A DNA stretch of 64,000 nucleotides from Nageia nagi (taxonomy: Eukaryota > Pinophyta). The DNA lies in NCBI GenBank assembly GCA_050084985.1, contig JBITNC010000001.1, forward strand, positions 112,096,001 to 112,160,000, given 5' to 3'. This document shows positions 13,852-26,590 of this stretch, one piece after another. The notes under the pieces were generated by a model. The model was not told the origin of the DNA. It did not search any database and saw only the letters and a program-made list of their open reading frames with translations. The position numbers and the translations under genes are program-made. Positions within the stretch are counted from its first letter, which is position 1. Each line of letters opens with the position of its first letter.

Positions 13852-14529
13852 GTTTGTAATAAAAAATATCAATTACAAATTTTAATTACCTAGATAATTA
13901 TCATAACTTATAGTACTTTATGATTATATTGTAATATTTTTTAATTATTAGTTTGATAAAGTTAGTATGAATTTTATACAATTTTTTTTCCATATAAATT
14001 ATATTTCAAGAAATGTGACATTATATTCTTGCACAATCTTCTAAATTTTGCACCTTAATGATTTATGGAGCAATCCATCATATTTTATTGGGATACAAAG
14101 ATGATGTAATATATTTATGGTTTTTAATACATTTCAATATTTATAATATAATTTAAATCCACTATGTCCTTATGCATTATTAAGAGGAGATATCATATGT
14201 AGATACTTTATTTTATTACTATATTTTTTTGCTAGTATGATTACAAATTACTAGAGTAAAATAGCATGCAAAGATATATTATCAAAGTGAATACATGAAA
14301 ATTTCATATTCTAATCTAATAGTTGTCATTCATAATATTAAAATAAACTTTGGTATCATAAATATTTAACTATCTATTTATTTACTGTAAATTTTATGTA
14401 TAATTTAAAAAATAAATATGTAATCCCTAAAAATTAATGAATGTAAAATATTTATCAATTATTCACGATCCTATTAAATTTTTTTTATGTATAATATTTT
14501 TAATTTACATGATAATATTATATAATACC

Positions 14530-14560
<31 letters not shown>

Positions 14561-15705
14561 TAAATAATGTATGCATAATAATCAAAAATTAATTACAAAA
14601 TTTATCTTGATTTGTAGAGACAATTTGAAAAGAAATAAAAACCTATATAGTTATGCACATATAGATAATTTTTTACTTTCAAAAGTATTAAATAATGACT
14701 ATTTTTGTTAAGTTATAAGTTAATAGTTATAATAGCAAAATATAAGTATGTGGTATTAGTAAAAATATTTTATTAGACATAATAATTCTGAAATGATGAA
14801 AATATTTGTGAAAATAACTATTTATTGTAAATATAATATTCTTGTTATCGTAAGACATTAATTATGTGTTTGCAACTATTGGGATTGTAATCTAATAAAA
14901 TAATTTTATATTCTTCACAAGAAAGAATATTGCATTCAATCAAATAAAAATTAAAGTAAATAATAAGATAAATGTTGAACTATCATTAGAAAACAAAATA
15001 ACATCCATATAAGAATAATTAAAATTCAAATGGAAAATGTTACATTCAATCCAATAAAAAATATTATATACAATAATTACAAATGAAATTAAAGAGTAAT
15101 ACACAAACTGAAGGTATTCAATAAAAATCAGTTCATATCTATTTCAATGTATGATATTGAACTATTATTTTTTTAAAGATCATATTATAAATAATAACAC
15201 ATGTTATTATGGTAAATTTATTTTTAATGCTATTTAAATCACTAAATATTTGTTATAAAAATTTTATATTAGATAGGGACTTCTTATTTATCAATCAAAT
15301 GATTAGTTAAAAGATATAGTATCATATTATGCAACATTAGTATAATGACGACACACATGGCTATGTAAAACAAGAAAATAAAAAAAGTAAAAAAATAAAT
15401 CCAAAGTCTAAAATCTATTTTAGTGACCTGCTCTTTAGCAAATTCTCAATAACTGATTTCAAAATGAACTTCTGAAGCTCAAAAGAAGACACATAGAACT
15501 TAATGAAAATTAGCTTCCAAAGCTCAAAGAAAGAACCTACAACATAAATATATTAACATCTACTGAAAATAAAACATTTATGAAACAACTAAAATAAACA
15601 ATTGCATAACATATAAGCTTCTAATAGAAATGAACATAAAATCAATACATGATCAACCCAACCAACTATCTAGCTCACACACACTTATCACTTTCTCCTT
15701 AAATC
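13852..15705. repeat. T repeat, unit 1 (about 1.85 kb)
   Basis: This is the first of three head-to-tail units that end just downstream of 2OGD copy A. It starts near 'tttgtaataaaaaatatcaa' and ends at 'cacttatcactttctcctt'. It contains an (AAT)n run at 14530-14560. It is slightly more diverged from units 2 and 3 than they are from each other. It looks noncoding. Confidence 0.92.
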
Positions 15706-17551
15706 CTTTGTAATAAAAATTATCAACTACAAATTTTAATTACCTAGATAATTATCATAACTTAACATAGTACTTTATGATTATATTGTAATATTTTTTT
15801 ATTATTAGTTTGATAAAGTTAGTATGAATTTTATACATTTTTTTTTCATATCAATTAAACTTCAAGAAATGTGACATTATATTCTTGCACAATCTTCTAA
15901 ATTTTGCACCTTAATGATTTATGGAGCAATCCATCATATTTTATTGGGATACAAAGATGATGCAACATATTTATGGTTTTTAATACATTTCAATATTTAT
16001 AATATAATTTAAATCCACTATGTCCTTATTCGTTATTAAGAGGAGATATCATATGTAGATACTTTATTTTTATTACTATATTTTTTTGCTAATATGATTA
16101 CAAATTACTAGAGTAAAATAACATGCAAAGATATATTATCAAAGTGAATACATGAAAATTTCATATTCTAATCCAATAGTTTGAAATTCATAATATTATA
16201 ATAAACTTTCATATCATAAATATTTAACTATCTATTTATTTATTGTAAATTTTATGTATAATTTAAAAAATAAATATGTAATCTCTAAAAATTAATGAAT
16301 GTAAAATATTTATCAATTATTCATGATCCTATTAAAAAATTTTATGTATAATCTTTTTAATTTACTGATAATAATAATAAAATAATAATAACAATAATAA
16401 TATAAATAATGTATGCATAATAATAAAAAATTAATTACAAAAAATTATCTTGATTTGTAGAGAAAATTTGAAAAGAAACTAAAAACCTATATCGTTATGC
16501 ACATATAGATAATTTTTTACTTTCAAAAGTATTAAATAATGACTATTGTTGTTAAGTTATAAGTTAATAGTTATAATAGCAAAATATAAGTATGTGGTAT
16601 TAGTAAAAATATTTTATTAGACATAATAATTCTGAAATGATGAAAATATTTGTGAAAATAACTATTTATTGTAAATATAATATTCTTGTTATCGTAAGAC
16701 ATTAATTATGTGTTTGCAACTATTGGGATTGTAATCTAATAAAATAATTTTATATTCTTCACAAGAAAGAATATTGCATTCAATCAAATAAAAATTAAAG
16801 TAAATAATAAGATAAATGTTGAACTATCATTAGAAAACAAAATAACATCCATATAAGAATAATTAAAATTCAAATGGAAAATGTTACATTCAATCCAATA
16901 AAAAATATTATATACAATAATTACAAATGAAATTAAAGAGTAATACACAAACTGAAGGTATTCAATAAAAATCAGTTCATATCTATTTCAATGTATGATA
17001 TTGAACTATTATTTTTTTAAAGATCATATTTATAAATAATAACACATGTTATTATGGTAAATTTATTTTTAATGCTATTTAAATCACTAAATATTTGTTA
17101 TAAAAATTTTATATTAGATAGGGACTTCTTATTTATCAATCAAATGATTAGTTAAAAGATATAGTATCATATTATGCAACATTAGTATAATGACGACACA
17201 CATGGCTATGTAAAACAAGAAAATAAAAAAAGTAAAAAAATAAATCCAAAGTCTAAAATCTATTTTAGTGACCTGCTCTTTAGCAAATTCTCAATAACTG
17301 ATTTCAAAATGAACTTCTGAAGCTCAAAAGAAGACACATAGAACTTAATGAAAATTAGCTTCCAAAGCTCAAAGAAAGAAACCTACAACATAAATATATT
17401 AACATCTACTGAAATATAAACATTTATGAAACAACTAAAATAAACAATTGCATAACATATAAGCTTCTAATAGAAATGAACATAAAATCAATACATGATC
17501 AACCCAACCAACTATCTAGCTCACACACACTTATCACTTTCTCCTTAAATC
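15706..17551. repeat. T repeat, unit 2
   Basis: Offset to unit 3 is about 1846-1847 bases. Units 2 and 3 are almost identical over their length. The unit ends with the same 'cacttatcactttctcctta' that lies immediately 3' of 2OGD copy A, so the repeated segment is the gene's downstream flank. Confidence 0.93.
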
Positions 17552-19393
17552 CTTTGTAATAAAAATTATCAACTACAAATTTTAATTACCTAGATAATTA
17601 TCATAACTTAACATAGTACTTTATGATTATATTGTAATATTTTTTTATTATTAGTTTGATAAAGTTAGTATGAATTTTATACATTTTTTTTTCATATCAA
17701 TTAAACTTCAAGAAATGTGACATTATATTCTTGCACAATCTTCTAAATTTTGCACCTTAATGATTTATGGAGCAATCCATCATATTTTATTGGGATACAA
17801 AGATGATGCAACATATTTATGGTTTTTAATACATTTCAATATTTATAATATAATTTAAATCCACTATGTCCTTATTCGTTATTAAGAGGAGATATCATAT
17901 GTAGATACTTTATTTTATTACTATATTTTTTTGCTAATATGATTACAAATTACTAGAGTAAAATAACATGCAAAGATATATTATCAAAGTGAATACATGA
18001 AAATTTCATATTCTAATCCAATAGTTGAAATTCATAATATTATAATAAACTTTCATATCATAAATATTTAACTATCTATTTATTTATTGTAAATTTTATG
18101 TATAATTTAAAAAATAAATATGTAATCTCTAAAAATTAATGAATGTAAAATATTTATCAATTATTCATGATCCTATTAAAAAATTTTTATGTATAATCTT
18201 TTTAATTTACATGATAATAATAATAAAATAATAATAACAATAATAATATAAATAATGTATGCATAATAATAAAAAATTAATTACAAAAAATTATCTTGAT
18301 TTGTAGAGAAAATTTGAAAAGAAACTAAAAACCTATATCGTTATGCACATATAGATAATTTTTTACTTTCAAAAGTATTAAATAATGACTATTGTTGTTA
18401 AGTTATAAGTTAATAGTTATAATAGCAAAATATAAGTATGTGGTATTAGTAAAAATATTTTATTAGACATAATAATTCTGAAATGATGAAAATATTTGTG
18501 AAAATAACTATTTATTGTAAATATAATCTTCTTATTATCGTAAGACATTAATTATGTGTTTGCAATTATTGGGATTGTAATCTAATAAATATTTTTATAT
18601 TCTTCACAAGAAAGAATATTGCATTCAATCAAATAAAAATTAAAGTAAATAATAAGATAAATGTTGAACTATCATTAGAATACAAAATAACATCCATATA
18701 AGAAATATTAAAATTCAAATGGAAAATGTTACATTCAATCCAATAAAAAATATTATATACAATAATTACAAATGAATTTAAAGAGTAATAATCTAACTGA
18801 AGGTATTCAATAAAAATCAGTTCATATCTATTTCAAAGTATGATATTGAACTATTATTTTTTTAAAGATCATATTTATAAATAATAACACATGTTATTAT
18901 GGTAAATTTATTTTTAATACTATATAAATCATTAAATATTTATTATAAAAATTTTATATTAGATAAGGACTTCTTATTTATCAATCAAATGATTAGTTAA
19001 AAGAGATAGTATCATATTATGCAACATCAGTATAATGACCGCACACATGGCTATGTAAAACAAGAATATCAAAAAAAGTAAAAAAATAAATCCAAAGTCT
19101 AAAATCTATTTTAACGACCTACTCTTTAGCAAATTCTCAATAACCGATTTGAAAATGAACTTCCAAAGCTCAAAAGAAGACACATAAAATTTAATGAAAA
19201 TTAGCTTCCAAAGCTCAAAGAAAAGAAACCTACAACATAAATATATTAACATCTACTCAAAATAAAACATTTATGAAACAACTAAAATAAACAATTGCAT
19301 AACATATAAGCTTCTAATAGAAATGAACATAAAATCAATACGTGGTCAACCCAACCAACTATCTAGCTCACGCACACTTATCACTTTCTCCTT
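17552..19393. repeat. T repeat, unit 3 (adjoins 2OGD copy A)
   Basis: This last unit passes without a break into the sequence 3' of copy A ('cttaacaatttgaaatcac'). Units 1 and 2 instead jump back to the unit start after 'ctcctta'. This defines the tandem junction and shows that unit 3 is the original context. Confidence 0.92.
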
Positions 19394-19442
19394 AACAATT
19401 TGAAATCACAGTGTGAACAAGCTGCACAATCTATAACCCTGC

Positions 19443-20527
19443 TTATGTATCGATCAGGGCAGGCTTCTCTTCAGGATTAGCATTCTCCAAGAAGGCACGC
19501 CTAAATCGATTCAAGGTGAAAGGTCTATAACGTCGTGGATAGTGGTCGTCCACCAGCTGAGGAGCAGCCAAAATCTCTTTCTCGCCTGGAAAATACACGC
19601 CACACGCCAAAGATATGCGATCCGTCCACCCTTTCTGAACCACTCGATGCTCCGCGTTTCGTAACCTTCCGTTTCTCCATGCCTGAACTTTCTTTCATTA
19701 CTTTATATCCACAAAAACATTATATCAACACCAATAACTTCTTCCTCACCTTAAGGCAATCGGCGATATTGATAACAAATGAGTCCAGTTGCGGCTTCAC
19801 GTCCAACCACTTTCCTTGCTTGGACCGAATCTGGAGACCGCTTTCATTACCTGTGTACAGGATGGTAAAGATCCCGCTATCTGTGTGAGCAATGAGAGCC
19901 TCGTCCTCTATCGATTTTCCCTCAGAAGTATAGTGAGTGATACGCATTTTATACGTGCGGTTCTGGAATTCAGATTCGTAGAAATGTTCGACGTCCAAAT
20001 CGAGGGTTGCAAGCATGGTTTTAGTGATAGTTAGCTAGAGATCTGCCAAGAAGAGCATATATGCTCCAACTGTTTTTCTGAAACCGGATAGGAGGACTGG
20101 ATTAATTTTCAACTTGTACAATAACAGCATTATATGAGCAGAGTAAAACTGCATACCAGAATAATGGATTTCCGTCTTGTGGCCATATTTTTGCGAAACA
20201 TTACAACTACTGATTCTGAATGATGTAGATTGAGGATAGTGAAACTCTCGCTGCCATTCTTACTGGCATAGCTACTCAATCTTTGTTTGTCTCGGTGGGC
20301 ATGGCACATAGTTGTTGGACGGCTGATTCTACGTCTTGAAGAAGAGTTTGTGGAATTCCATGGTTGACATCTCTGAAAAATCCCAATTCCTGGCAGGCGT
20401 CTTTCACTTTGGGGATGACCTCTTGATAGTGGGCATCATGAGTTGTTAGTGCAAATCGTGAAAGGTCGATCAGAGGGAGATCAACTTCAAGACCAACATC
20501 AGGGGAAGTCTGCAGAGACCACGCCAT
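19443..20527 (-). pseudogene. 2OGD copy A: 2-oxoglutarate/Fe(II)-dependent dioxygenase, three exons, disrupted
   Basis: Plant 2OGDs use Fe(II), 2-oxoglutarate and O2 to hydroxylate or desaturate hormones and specialised metabolites in the cytosol. Exon 1 (20157-20527) starts ATG and carries the N-terminal wording 'LPLIDLSRF', 'ACQELGFF', 'VNHGIP', later 'KIWPQDGNPLF'. Intron 1 is 20078-20156 and intron 2 is 19683-19749, both GT-AG and under 80 bp. Exon 2 (19750-20077) has the iron ligands HTD in 'LIAHTDSG'. Exon 3 (19443-19682) has the third ligand in 'AEHRVV' and the 2OG-binding Arg-x-Ser in 'DRISL'. The spliced length is 939 bases, about 312 codons, normal for the family. Defects: two compensating one-base changes in A runs bracket about 30 codons, TGA forms across the exon 1/2 junction, and TAG follows 13 codons later. 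The stop is slightly early compared with copy C. Substrate is unknown. Confidence 0.88.
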
Positions 20528-23420
20528 GGTAGAGGATCTGTGGCAGGGAAACGACTGAAAAGATATACAAAATAGAAGAAAGTATCACACGAATACCACA
20601 AACGATGATTTATTAGCAAATGGGTTCGCTCATTCCCTCTTACACTTATAATACATATAGATAAGAGGAGTGAAAAATTGCCTTCTACAGATTATTGAGA
20701 AATTTATCAAATTTGAACATATTACATAGACAAATAGTCAAAACAGACCAAACCAACATTTTCACAAATATCATAGTGAATGTAGTAGGATGCAAAATTT
20801 TATGCACATGTTTAATAGACGGCAAAATACCTAAGCATGTGTATATCGAGAATTGCAAGTTTTATGTTGAAGTTGTCTTCATTATTTGTCTTATGGACAT
20901 ACCTAACAATCTCACACTATTCCATCTCTTCACAAATGACACCGCCTTAAATATTTAATAAACCTCACCACTCACAAGATTCCATCTCCACACACATCAC
21001 ACTCCTTAATTACTAAATATACCCACTCTCTTGATAGATGTAACGTCAAAATATTCGTTTCAATCATAATATTTTTTATTTACATATTGATTATTTTATA
21101 TGTAATTATTATTTTAAATAAATTATTCTTTCTATTTATCTTAGGTTTTGAATCAATGATTGAGGGTATTCATGTTGTCAAATTTATCTCGAACGATTAC
21201 TGCATTGTCTAACTTACTATAACTCGATAAGATTTTAGATATCTTGCATTTGAGGGGAAAGATTTGAGCACAACTACTAATAGTAATTAATCATAATATA
21301 CTCGATTTAGATCCATGCATGTAGGGGGAGATATATGACCCTAGATCCTCCTTTTTTCCAATTGAGAGATTGTAATGGTTTATATGTAATATTGAAAATT
21401 GGATGATGTACATACTTTTTTACAAGTTGGTAGTAACGTATTCAATAGCACTGTATTGGTTTAGATGAATAATTAAATAATTATATATCTTGTTATTAGA
21501 ATAATAATATATATAAAGTTACATTCAAAGGTAAATTCTTTTTGTATTCATTTTAATCTTATGGATAATTAGGTTTCGCACTTCTTTTGTGCAATGGAAT
21601 GTAGAAAGGATTAATAAATAAAATAATTTTCATATGATAAGATTACATTTTTATTTAATTTCATTCAATAGTTTTTATGCATAAAAATTCAATTTACCAA
21701 TTTATACATAAAAGATATTTCCATCCAATTCAACAATTCAATTTATTGATAAAAATAATGAATTGTTGTTATTTTAATATCATGTGCTTTATTAATAAGT
21801 ATTCATATAAATTTTAACAAAGATTTATATAAATTATTATAAATTTTTAAAGTATATATTGATGATGATCAGGAAGATATAAGTTACATGATGAGAAATA
21901 CTTTATACACACAAATTAATTTAACCATCCAATCTAACAACTCACTTTCAATTAATAAAAATAAACAAGTGTTATCAAAGTTTTTTCACTTGTTTTAATG
22001 ATAAGTATTGAAATAAATTTTAATAAAGATTTGTATAAAATTTTAAAATATATATATCGCTAATGATAAGAAATAATTTTTATGTATAAAATTGATATCA
22101 CCATCCAATCGAACAATTCATTTATTCATAAATTGAAAAATTAGTTTTTCCTTCTATATAACTCTAAACCAAAATAGTTTTGATTTCTAAAAATTTGAAT
22201 TAAATAATGTTTAATTATTATGAATGTATCATGTATAATATATTTTTTAGGCATGAATACAAGATCTGAGAGCATTTATTTGATTGGAATATTATAAGAC
22301 ATGTATTTTAAGTGTTCTTTAATAAGAAATAAGGCCATTATGTAATTTTGTTCTAAATCTTTGATATTTTTCCTAATATATAGCATACGTTTCCATATTT
22401 CTAAGTTTATCCAACATCAATGGAAGCTATTTCTAGCAACATAATATTCTAGTTCAGAAAAGCATAGACTTTGTGTTTGGGATGGAACTTCAAATAAAGA
22501 TGTTTGTAATGGTGCTTGAGTGGTTAAACATTGGAGGCATCAAAAGGAATAGGATTGCTAGCTCCATAACATGAATGTACAAAACCTTTTAAAATTATTT
22601 ACAATGTTTAAGATATATTTTGTAGACAACATATTGTATATGGGATACAAATACATCATTTTAACATTTTTAATTCATTCCAATATATTAATAGCTTATG
22701 CTCATTAGTAAGCCATGAAAACTTTATGAACAACATGATAGGTAGTTTCAATTTAAATAGTAGAGAAAAATATCATACATTTTAAAAGTAATCACTCATC
22801 TCAAATTAAAGATATCTATCACATTAAATATATAATTAAAATTTATGATGATACATCTAATCATCTATGAGTCTAATATATTTAGTAAATAAAACACGAT
22901 AAACATGATTGAATGTTTGATATATACTATAAGAGATAATAAAAGGTATACAACAACTAACACATAATTTTAACTAAGGACATCATACATTAAAAATAAA
23001 ATAAAATAAAAAATTATGTACATAAAATATGAAAAAATATTACATGATATAAAGATTAGATGAAAATTCTAAATGAATTTGATATAAAAAAACATATCTT
23101 TACACATAAAAGATACCCTTACCTATTACCTCTCACCTAAAAATTATTTTCCCCTATTCCTAAAAACAAAATGATGCCCCTCCTCCCCAACCAAAAAATA
23201 CTACTTTTAACTTGTCAAGTGCTGCCGATGTGCCTCCCTGCCCTTTCGAGCTCTTCTAAACACGAAGGGACGTGAAGAAGAGAGTTCCAATTACCTCAGC
23301 CCAACACATTTTTGTTGGGTTATTTTAAAACCCTGCTATCGATTCTCTCATTATCAAAAATCAAATTAATTTTAAAATTCAAAAGGTTACTACTATCTGT
23401 TAAATTCGAAATACTATTCA
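20528..23420. repeat. Spacer S, copy 1 (between 2OGD copies A and B)
   Basis: This covers the 5' flank of copy A and about 2.8 kb of AT-rich sequence. It matches 32213-36470 in the same order ('cagattattgagaaatttat', 'cttatggacatacctaacaa', 'ttggaagctatttctagcaa'), apart from a 1.08-kb insertion in the second copy. Apart from the promoter region, no gene is visible. The A-S-B and C-S-D segments are therefore duplicates of one another. Confidence 0.8.
20646..20666 (-). promoter_or_regulatory. Possible TATA box of 2OGD copy A
   Basis: On the minus strand 'tatctatatgtattataag' lies about 125 bases upstream of the start codon. The aligned place upstream of copy C also carries a TATA-like run ('tctatatatattc'). 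Conservation of position is the only support. Confidence 0.4.
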
Positions 23421-23576
23421 TGGCAAGAAGATTTAAAATAATATGTCATATGTTTCACATTTATTTTATTATATGATTTATCTTTATCATATAATATTCC
23501 TTTTTTTTAACTTATATTTTTCCTTGGTAGGTCTAGCAGACATAGCCATAATCACTTGTCGAGGAAGCTGCATAAT

Positions 23577-24875
23577 CTACACACCTGCGTATCTCTCAAT
23601 GAAAATGGCTTTTCCTTCTTCAGAATTTCGCCTGTCTATGAGTATTGCTTAAACTTGAGAATGTGGAAGGCCTATAAAGTCGTGCATGCTGTCGTCAACC
23701 AGTTCAGGAGTGCGCAAATCTCTTTCTCATTTGGAAAATAAATAAAATAACTAACGATATGCGATCCAACTACCGGTTGTGGACAACTAGGTGCTCCACG
23801 CTGCGCTACCTTCCGTTGCTCCATGCCTGCACTAGCCGAATATTGCATTAATTGATCACTACCTTACGAGACTTTACGGTATTAATAAGGAATGAGTTCG
23901 ATAATGGCTTGAAGTTCAACCAAGTGCCTTCCTTTTGATCTAATCTGGAGGCCACCCTTGTTACCTTGGTAAAGGATAGTAATTCTGGCCATCTAAATCA
24001 AGGCTTGCGAGAATGATTTGTTATCATGTACGAGATCTTTCAGAAAGCGTGCACGTTTACTAGTTTTGCGGAAAGGGATAGGAGCAATGAATTATTTTAG
24101 CTTGTAAGATGAAAATGTATATAAGCAATAAGGAAAGACAAACAAAAACCAAAAAAATGGGTTTCCTTCTTGTGGCCATATTTTACGAGACATTTGAAGG
24201 ACTGAATCAGAATGACGTTACAAGCTACGAAATCTGTCGATCAACTATGAGGGCTGCAGAAGAGTTGAGGAACAAAAAAAAACTCACAGACTTGCAAAAG
24301 GTAAGGTGGAGCCATCGAACCGCCAAAAAAATCCATACGCCCGAGGTAGCAGGGTTGAACCAAGGTAGGGATGGGTCGAAGCATGTGCGAAGGGGACTTT
24401 TGCGAGGAGTAGAGATGGAGCTGCGGGGAATGTACAATGGAGGGAACGAAGTCCTGGGTTGGGGCCGAACGATAGGGGGCTGCACCCCTACAAAACAAAA
24501 AAAACTTTGTTAAAAAAAATGATTATTCTATTTTTATTATTATTATTTTGTAAAACAAAGTTTATAAATGCAATATAAATAAACCTATAGAAAAGTTATA
24601 TTTTTTTGAAATAAAAAATATATATATTCTTGCAAAAAAATCCTGCACAAAAGAAAAAAAAAGTAGCTTTTTGGTTTAAAAATTATTTGAAGGAAATCCC
24701 AACAAAACCTGTAAAAAAATGTTAAGGATAAATTAAAAAACTTTCCAAAAAAAAACAAATGCTCCTCAAGAAAGTTGGCTTAAAAATATGCAACAAAATA
24801 TGGGAACGTGTCTCCCGTGAGAGGGAGTTCAACTTCAAAACCAAAATCAGGGAAAGTCTGCATAGAGAAAGGCGT
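23577..24875 (-). pseudogene. 2OGD copy B: heavily disrupted dioxygenase pseudogene
   Basis: The minus strand begins with the start-codon region mutated to ACG, followed by 'PFSMQTFPDFGFEVELPL' (compare A 'SLQTSPDVGLEVDLPL'). Most of exon 1 is then replaced by unrelated sequence (24241-24800), after which exon 1 resumes with 'QMSRKIWPQEGNPFF'. Exon 2 keeps 'LASLDLD', then a deletion of about 35 codons removes the HxD iron ligands, then 'ITILYQGNKGGLQIRSK' continues. Exon 3 reads 'AWSNGR*RSVEHLVV' (stop; HRV changed to HLV) and ends '..EEGKAIFIERYAGV' plus stop at 23577. The longer C-terminus and wording separate B, D and E from the A/C type. It cannot be functional. Confidence 0.85.
24241..24800. 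other. Foreign segment replacing exon 1 of 2OGD copy B
   Basis: Compared with copy A, about 185 bases of exon 1 are missing and about 560 unrelated bases stand in their place. The left half (24241-24500) is GC-rich for this window and ends in an inverted 'GGGG...CCCC' stretch around 24465-24488. The right half is A-rich with many A runs. A 134-codon plus-strand frame (24109-24513) crosses the 2OGD/insert border and so is not a gene. I do not recognise the source; a retroelement fragment is possible. Confidence 0.6.
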
Positions 24876-26590
24876 GGTGGAGGATATTTTGCAGGTGATT
24901 AATTTGTCGTCTAGGATATCATCCTAATAAGTTCCGATTATAACAAATGAAATGGTTTGATTTTTAGGTTGACTTCTCCTTTTTAGACGTTTAGGGCAGG
25001 CCAACATGTATGATCATCAAAGCTTCGGCTATCATCTCTTTAACTGAGTTGTTTCTTTCAGGAGCAGCAGGTCTGTGATGAAGCTGTCATGCTAAGCCTC
25101 ATTTAAATTTGTTGACTTATTTGTTCAACAGGTTTGTGATGAAGCTTGCATGCTGTGCCAAATTTAAATTTATTGACTTATTTGTTCCTATAAAGATATA
25201 GATATAGGACAAGAGTCGAGTAAGGGAAGTGCTGATCAATTTTTCATGTTGGTTTCAAGTGAATTTAATGAGATTTTAGGATTTGATTGGTTGTAATATG
25301 TATTGTTTTTAAGTTTCCTATTATGTTAGTTGTAGATAATCAACAAGCTGTAAATATTAATGGTCGAATGTTAAAAAATGGAATTAATTTTGATAAATTT
25401 ACAGTTTTAATTTCAAGGTCTAGTTAATTTTTTAATATGTAAGTTATATATTTAGTTTTTGTAATTTAATATTAAAGATTATTTCATTTTATTATATTTT
25501 ATATTTGTCTAATTATAAACATCAGATTTAGTGTAATCTTTTTTCAGGGAGTTCAATCTTAAGGTAAATTATTATAGGAAATTACTTTTGATCATCAACA
25601 AGGTAAACTTTTAATGTTTTCTTCGGTGTAATTGTAATCGAGACTTACTTGAAATGTAGTCAAATCTTAATATGTTTAAATAACCATTTATAGATTTAAA
25701 CTTTGAACTCCTTAGAGAAGAGTCAAAGCATGAACCCTTGTGCTATACGTATTGGGGACATATGGTCCAATCTTAAGCATTAAATAATTACATATAAATA
25801 AATCATTTATTAAATTTTTTCATTTGTAAAATTAGCTTAATCAAAATACTAAATTCATATTCATAAGGCATTTCTTAAAACTTAACTATCTTCAAAATAA
25901 TTTTGATTTCTTTCTATTTATTTTTATTAGTAATTAAAACCTTTAATTTTAAATCCCTAAACTACAATTCAATAGAAAAATAATTTATGCATTCAAAACT
26001 AATTGGAAGAAGTGGTAGCTTAAATATAGGAGATTAAGAATGGAAAAATATAATGAAATGGAAGAATCATTATACATGACAAAAGAGAAAATTAAGAATA
26101 CAAGACCACAATCTAAGATTTTAATATTAATATTTATAACATTTACACAATCATATCATCATCATCCCCTAATACCCTTAGTTATTGAATAAGTAGTTCC
26201 CTATCTACCTCTTTCACAATGTAAACCTACTTCAATAACTATAGAAATATCAAATAACACAATAGAAATGTTTATTTATATTACCAATTCTTTGCAACCA
26301 TTTATCACCATAATTCTCTTAATAAACCATTAACCAGGAATGATAAAAGGATTTTTGATAACAAGGAAAAGTTATATGATGGAAAGGAACATGTTTTTAT
26401 CTAGATCTTTAAAACTTGGTCATAAAAATGGTTTCCAAAGGAGGAAATCACTACCCAATTATACCTAGTGATAGCAACAAATTAAGAGAATCACTAGCAA
26501 GATGTACCAAAGAGAACACTTCTATAAAACTAAAAAATATAAATACTATCTCAATATCTTCATTGTTCACTACATATTCTATTCTGCTAT
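24876..26590. other. AT-rich interval without a recognised gene
   Basis: This is the 5' flank of copy B ('ggtggaggatattttgcagg' resembles the copy A leader), then sequence not found elsewhere in the window. It holds a 61-bp tandem pair at 25068-25188. I see no coding frame that I can support. Confidence 0.5.
25068..25188. repeat. 61-bp tandem repeat, two units
   Basis: 'caggtctgtgatgaagct' at 25068 and 'caggtttgtgatgaagct' at 25129 begin two consecutive units that both end '...ttgacttatttgttc'. They differ at a few positions and small indels. Confidence 0.9.

Noticed and set aside
19535-20034. Plus-strand open frames of 117 and 81 codons
   Set aside because: They lie antisense to exons 2 and 3 of 2OGD copy A, cross its introns and have no family wording; they are shadows of the GC-richer gene.
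20078-20156. Reading copy A straight through intron 1 as coding
   Set aside because: The frame meets a stop within the interval, GT-AG ends are present, and homology to copy B exons resumes exactly at the acceptor.
24109-24513. 134-codon plus-strand frame
   Set aside because: It starts in copy B intron/exon sequence read antisense and runs through the foreign insert border; composition explains its length.
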